The translations under genes and the position numbers were made by a program. Source: CAYXDO01 sp964463485 (GTDB lineage Bacteria > Myxococcota > Kuafuiibacteriia > Kuafuiibacteriales > Kuafuiibacteriaceae). From it: DNA of 7,372 nt. The notes beneath the pieces are model-generated. The model saw only the letters and a program-made list of their open reading frames with translations, made no database searches and was not told the origin of the DNA. Position 1 is the first letter of the stretch. The number at the start of each line of letters is the position of its first letter. Of this stretch, positions 4,488 through 7,372 are shown piece after piece. Location of the stretch: contig CAYXDO010000271.1 of the NCBI GenBank assembly GCA_964463485.1, forward strand, positions 1 to 7,372, read 5' to 3'.

Positions 4488-7055
4488 GTGCCGATCCGCG
4501 ACAATCGGTCGATGCTCCGGAAGACCGCTGGCGCCCTGTGCCTCCTGATGATGGCTTGCGAGGACACCCGAATTGGGTCAGTGCACGGCCAACTCCAAGC
4601 CGATCCCGCGATCGTCGATTTTGGCAGGGTCCCGGTGGGTCTGGTCGCGACCCGGAAGCTGAAGTTGAAGGACATCGGTCAGGGCAATGTCGTGGTGTCG
4701 GCGATCGAACCCGACGCCGCTTCGTTCGTGACCAGCGAGTGGGAGTTCGGGGTCGATGAGTCGGGCTTCACGATCGCCACGAATCAGGAGAAGATCGTCA
4801 GCATCTCCTTGCGGCCGTTCGTCGCGCGCGAGGAACCCATCGAGTCCTCACTCATCGTCGAGTCCGACGCGTCGAACACCGGCGCGCTCGAGGTGATTCT
4901 GAGGGCGCACGTCATTCCGAGCGCCCTCGAGATCGTGCCCAACCCCGTCGAGTTCGGGAGCGTCCTCGCCGGAGCCGCGGCGAGCATGGACGTCACCATC
5001 ACGAACGTCGCGGACACACCGGTCCCCGTGCTGTCGCGGAGCGACGCTAACGGCAAGCCGGAAGTCACCACGACCGGACTCGGCAGCTTCGAGATCCTCA
5101 CCCGAGTCACCTCGGACGGCTCGATCAACGCTGGCGAGGATCTTCCGCCGTTCGCCTCGCTCGTCGTGCAAGCCAAGTACGTGCCCGACGTGGCGAGGCC
5201 GGGTCAGGACCAAGGTCGGTGGCTCGTCTCCTACTGCGAAGACCCTCTCTGTGAGCAGGAGGTCCGACTGCGGGGTCGCGGAGTCAGCTCTGCGCTGGAC
5301 TGCGCGCCGCCCGTCATCGACTTCGGCGCAGTCAACCCAGGCCGGACCGTGCGACGACCCGTGACGTGTACGAATATCTCCTCGTCACCCATCTTCGTCA
5401 CCGACTGGCGCATGAGCGCAGGCGCTCCGCCCGAGCTGAGCGTCGCCGCCGTCATGCCCCGGCAGCTCGGACCCGGCGAGGCCATGGCCATCGACACGCT
5501 GTTCGCCCCCACGCTCGCCACGGCCATCGGACAGACCTTCAGCGCGCAGATGAGCGTCTTCTCGGAGACGGATCAGCGCCGGGCCCTCGATCTGATTACG
5601 ATCTCCCTGACGGGCTCGTGCGGTGGGCCGACGATCTCCGTGGTCCCCGCGCGGCTCGACTTCGGCAGAGTGTCGATCGGGACCAGCTCCGCGAAGCGAC
5701 TGATCGTCTCGAACCTCGGGTACGGTGAGTTGATCATCGACCGCATCGAGCCGGACGTGGCGATGACGGATGGGTATGACGCAGCGCCACGGTCCCTGCG
5801 CGTCGGGGCCGGGACGTCCACGGTGGTGTCGGTGACTTTCGAGCCCACGGAGGTAGGGCCGTTTGCGTCGGAGTTGGTGGTCTACAGCAACGACTCTTCG
5901 TCCCCGGAGGTTCACGTGCCGCTGACCGGAGAAGGGGACGATCTCCCGCCTTGTGCGTACTCGCTCAATCCGAACCCAGTTTCGTTCGGCGTGGTACGGG
6001 CTCGCACCAGGGGCCAGCTCGTCTTGCACGTGCAGAACGACGGAACCAACGAATGTTTGTTCAACGACTTGGAGATCGTGGACGATACGAACCGAGCCTT
6101 CCGGCTCGTAAATGGCGCTCAGACTGGGTTGGTCGTGGCGGCTAGGGACTCCTTGGACATTCCGATCGAGTACGCCCCGATGGGTCCTGGCACTCATACG
6201 GCGTTCTTGACGTTCTACGTGTCGGATCCGAGAAACTCACAACCCAGGGTGCCGCTCTCTGGCGTTGGTTTGGCCACGACCGAGGTCATTTGTCCGCCGA
6301 GTATGGTGGTGCCGGCGGGAGACCCGGTGACCTTGACGGTCCAGGCGAGCACTCAGGGCACGGCGATCACCAGCTACGAATGGAGCGTGACCTCCGGGCC
6401 GACCGGCGGCGCGGGCGTGGCTTGGAATCCGGACCCGCCGGACACGGAGTCGGTAGACTTTCTGCCGTACATCGTGGGTGAGTACTCCTTGCACGTGGAG
6501 GTCACGGACGACCTCGGAATCACCGCGTCCTGCGATTTTTTCGTGACCGCCGAGGGTCGGGGGCTTCGGGTGGCGCTGAGTTGGGACGGCGACGGCGACG
6601 TTGACCTCCACCTCAGCGACTCCACGACGGAGCCTTGGTTCAGCGAGAGCGGGAACGAAAACGACTGTTATTATGCGAACACTTCGCCGATCTGGGACGG
6701 CGCGTTTGGAATCGGCGTCGGGCCGAATCCGCAGCTCGACATCGACAACACGTGGTCGCTGGGTCCGGAGAACATCACCGTGACCGAGCCGGTGATTGGG
6801 CGGGTGTACACGATCGGAGTGCACAACTACGCCTCGGCCGAGGGGAGGGTCGCGACGATCGACATTTTCTGCGGAGGCGTCACTGCACCTACAGGGTCAT
6901 ATCTTTCGCGACCGCTGCTGGGGTCCGACGGCGGGAATTGTACGGCCAACGATTTCTGGAAGGTGGCCACGGTGGTGTTCACGTCCGCTTCGACCTGTAC
7001 GATCAGCGGGATCGACACCTACGTTCGGAGTGACAGCGCCTGCGTAGCGTACTGA
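4488..7055 (+). CDS. Large putative lipoprotein with five ASH/choice-of-anchor-D-like domains and a DUF2135-like C-terminus
   Basis: The 855-residue protein begins with a lipoprotein-type signal, MLRKTAGALCLLMMAC, and lipidation is predicted on C24. Met at -3 of the lipobox is slightly unusual; Glu at +2 suggests the outer membrane. Five diverged beta-sandwich repeats of ASH/choice-of-anchor-D type follow, at about 36-145, 146-267, 268-378, 381-484 and 487-596. Each opens with a P-x-(V/L)-(D/E/S)-F-G motif: IVDFG, PVEFG, VIDFG, RLDFG and PVSFG. Residues ~597-688 look Ig/PKD-like (YEWSVTSG, VGEYSLHVEV). Residues ~691-850 resemble DUF2135/YfaP: WDGDGDVDLHLS, QLDIDNTWSLGPENITV and YTIGVHNYA. Cysteines are plentiful towards the end, suggesting disulfides outside the cytoplasm. 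The role is unknown; a surface adhesion or scaffold protein is plausible. Either the GTG at 4488 or the ATG at 4512 could be the start, the latter giving a more usual signal peptide; neither has a strong ribosome-binding site. It may be cotranscribed with the methyltransferase gene. Confidence 0.85.
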   Translation: MPIRDNRSMLRKTAGALCLLMMACEDTRIGSVHGQLQADPAIVDFGRVPVGLVATRKLKLKDIGQGNVVVSAIEPDAASFVTSEWEFGVDESGFTIATNQEKIVSISLRPFVAREEPIESSLIVESDASNTGALEVILRAHVIPSALEIVPNPVEFGSVLAGAAASMDVTITNVADTPVPVLSRSDANGKPEVTTTGLGSFEILTRVTSDGSINAGEDLPPFASLVVQAKYVPDVARPGQDQGRWLVSYCEDPLCEQEVRLRGRGVSSALDCAPPVIDFGAVNPGRTVRRPVTCTNISSSPIFVTDWRMSAGAPPELSVAAVMPRQLGPGEAMAIDTLFAPTLATAIGQTFSAQMSVFSETDQRRALDLITISLTGSCGGPTISVVPARLDFGRVSIGTSSAKRLIVSNLGYGELIIDRIEPDVAMTDGYDAAPRSLRVGAGTSTVVSVTFEPTEVGPFASELVVYSNDSSSPEVHVPLTGEGDDLPPCAYSLNPNPVSFGVVRARTRGQLVLHVQNDGTNECLFNDLEIVDDTNRAFRLVNGAQTGLVVAARDSLDIPIEYAPMGPGTHTAFLTFYVSDPRNSQPRVPLSGVGLATTEVICPPSMVVPAGDPVTLTVQASTQGTAITSYEWSVTSGPTGGAGVAWNPDPPDTESVDFLPYIVGEYSLHVEVTDDLGITASCDFFVTAEGRGLRVALSWDGDGDVDLHLSDSTTEPWFSESGNENDCYYANTSPIWDGAFGIGVGPNPQLDIDNTWSLGPENITVTEPVIGRVYTIGVHNYASAEGRVATIDIFCGGVTAPTGSYLSRPLLGSDGGNCTANDFWKVATVVFTSASTCTISGIDTYVRSDSACVAY
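6558..7055 (+). other. DUF2135/YfaP-like C-terminal domain of the lipoprotein (coding segment)
   Basis: Residues 691-855 carry the sequence signature of this domain: VDLHL after a Gly/Asp-rich turn, then LDIDNTWSLGPENITV, then YTIGVHNY. The acidic residues in DGDGDVDLH and DIDN could bind calcium, but that is inference. An extra segment with cysteines (C795, C818, C837, C852) is appended beyond the core. Confidence 0.6.
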
Positions 7056-7132
7056 TCGTAGATCAGGATCAGGATCGGGCACGGGCACGGACGGGCACGG
7101 GCACGGGCACGGGCACGGACGGGCACGGGCAC
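7056..7132. repeat. Inverted copy of the composite repeat with eight GGGCAC hexamers
   Basis: Immediately after the lipoprotein stop, ATCAGG-type units (7061-7076) lead into eight GGGCAC hexamers starting at 7077, 7083, 7093, 7099, 7105, 7111, 7121 and 7127. A 4-base GGAC insert follows the second and the sixth hexamer, so the array has a higher-order periodicity. On the minus strand, 7067-7090 matches the repeat at 4-27 in 23 of 24 positions. Confidence 0.9.
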
Positions 7133-7237
7133 GACGGTCCGCGGGCGCGAACCTCAGCAGCGCAAGCCGCCTCTCGATGAGTGACGAGCTCGCCAGCCAC
7201 GAGCGTCGAAATTCGGCGCGGCTCTGCGAGGACTTCC
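7133..7237. other. Unassigned intergenic spacer
   Basis: About 105 bp between two repeat blocks. I see no tRNA, no convincing terminator and no promoter here. An ATG at 7177 opens a frame that stays open to the window end, but it has no ribosome-binding site and mostly translates repeat DNA. Confidence 0.5.
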
Positions 7238-7264
7238 TGCCCGTGGCCGTGCCGGATCCTAATC
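7238..7264. repeat. Third copy of the composite TGCCCG-GATCCTAATC repeat, same orientation as the copy at position 1
   Basis: The 27-bp block is identical to positions 1-27 except for two C-to-G changes, at its bases 9 and 17. The hexamer part has three imperfect units and is followed by GATCCTAATC. Together with the inverted copy at 7067-7090, it places two opposed copies within about 200 bp. Confidence 0.85.
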
Positions 7265-7280
7265 GATGGGTCCGGGCATC

Positions 7281-7372
7281 TCCGACTCAGACCTCCGACT
7301 CAGACCTCCGACTCAGAACTTCCGACTCAGACCTCCGACTCAGACCTCCGACTCAGACCTCCGACTCAGACC
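7281..7372. repeat. 13-bp tandem repeat TCCGACTCAGACC, seven copies, running off the window
   Basis: Units start at 7281, 7294, 7307, 7321, 7334, 7347 and 7360. Six are exact. The third (7307-7320) is a 14-bp variant ending AACT. The last unit ends exactly at the window edge, so the array probably continues. The 13-bp period is not a multiple of three, which argues against a coding repeat. There are no spacers, so it is not a CRISPR array. Confidence 0.95.

Noticed and set aside
7177..7372. Open frame from an ATG at 7177 to the window end
   Set aside because: No ribosome-binding site is present, and most of its length is the dispersed repeat and the 13-bp array read in shifting frames. It could be a partial gene only if sequence beyond the window supports it.
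7281..7372. CRISPR-like array
   Set aside because: Units are 13 bp, directly adjacent with no spacers, and not palindromic.

Overview
The window is GC-rich bacterial DNA that most likely comes from a myxobacterium (phylum Myxococcota, possibly of the Sandaracinus/Polyangia kind). Three things point there. The phosphodiester glycosidase-like protein ends in a MYXO-CTERM-type sorting tail after an Asp/Ala/Pro-rich linker with DAG motifs. The large lipoprotein is an array of choice-of-anchor-D/ASH-type beta domains, an architecture common in that phylum. The intergenic DNA carries GTGCCC/GGGCAC hexamer repeats. The taxonomic call is inference from style, not from a marker gene.

Layout, left to right. 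Positions 1-50 hold degenerate short tandem repeats. A minus-strand pair follows: a secreted phosphodiester glycosidase-like protein (465-2324) and msrB, a methionine-R-sulfoxide reductase (73-468), joined by a 4-bp ATGA stop/start overlap. Divergent from the glycosidase gene, with 47 bp between start codons, is a 71-codon gene (2372-2587). It encodes a cysteine-free peptide with a textbook double-glycine leader, so it is a candidate exported or modified peptide precursor. It runs convergently into a YfcF-type glutathione S-transferase gene (2590-3228, minus strand) with only 2 bp between stop codons. The GST gene is in turn head-to-head, and slightly overlapping at the 5' ends, with an RsmB/NOP-type RNA cytosine-C5 methyltransferase gene (3189-4472). 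Next, 15 bp further on and on the same strand, is a large putative outer-membrane lipoprotein (4488-7055) with five ASH-like domains, an Ig/PKD-like domain and a C-terminal DUF2135-like domain. The last 317 bp contain no convincing gene. They hold a GGGCAC hexamer array, an oppositely oriented copy of the same composite repeat found at position 1, and a 13-bp tandem array running off the end.

Functionally, the set mixes housekeeping and stress genes (MsrB for oxidised methionine, a GST for thiol/peroxide chemistry, an rRNA methyltransferase) with envelope or secreted proteins (the MYXO-CTERM glycosidase, the ASH lipoprotein) and one small double-glycine-leader peptide. No peptidase-transporter or modifying enzyme for the peptide is in the window, so any maturation partner must lie elsewhere. 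The packing is very tight: a stop/start overlap, a 2-bp convergent junction and a divergent 5' overlap. The most likely source of new biology is the small leader peptide. The repeat families and the slippage-prone 9-bp repeat inside the sorting-signal membrane helix are secondary points.
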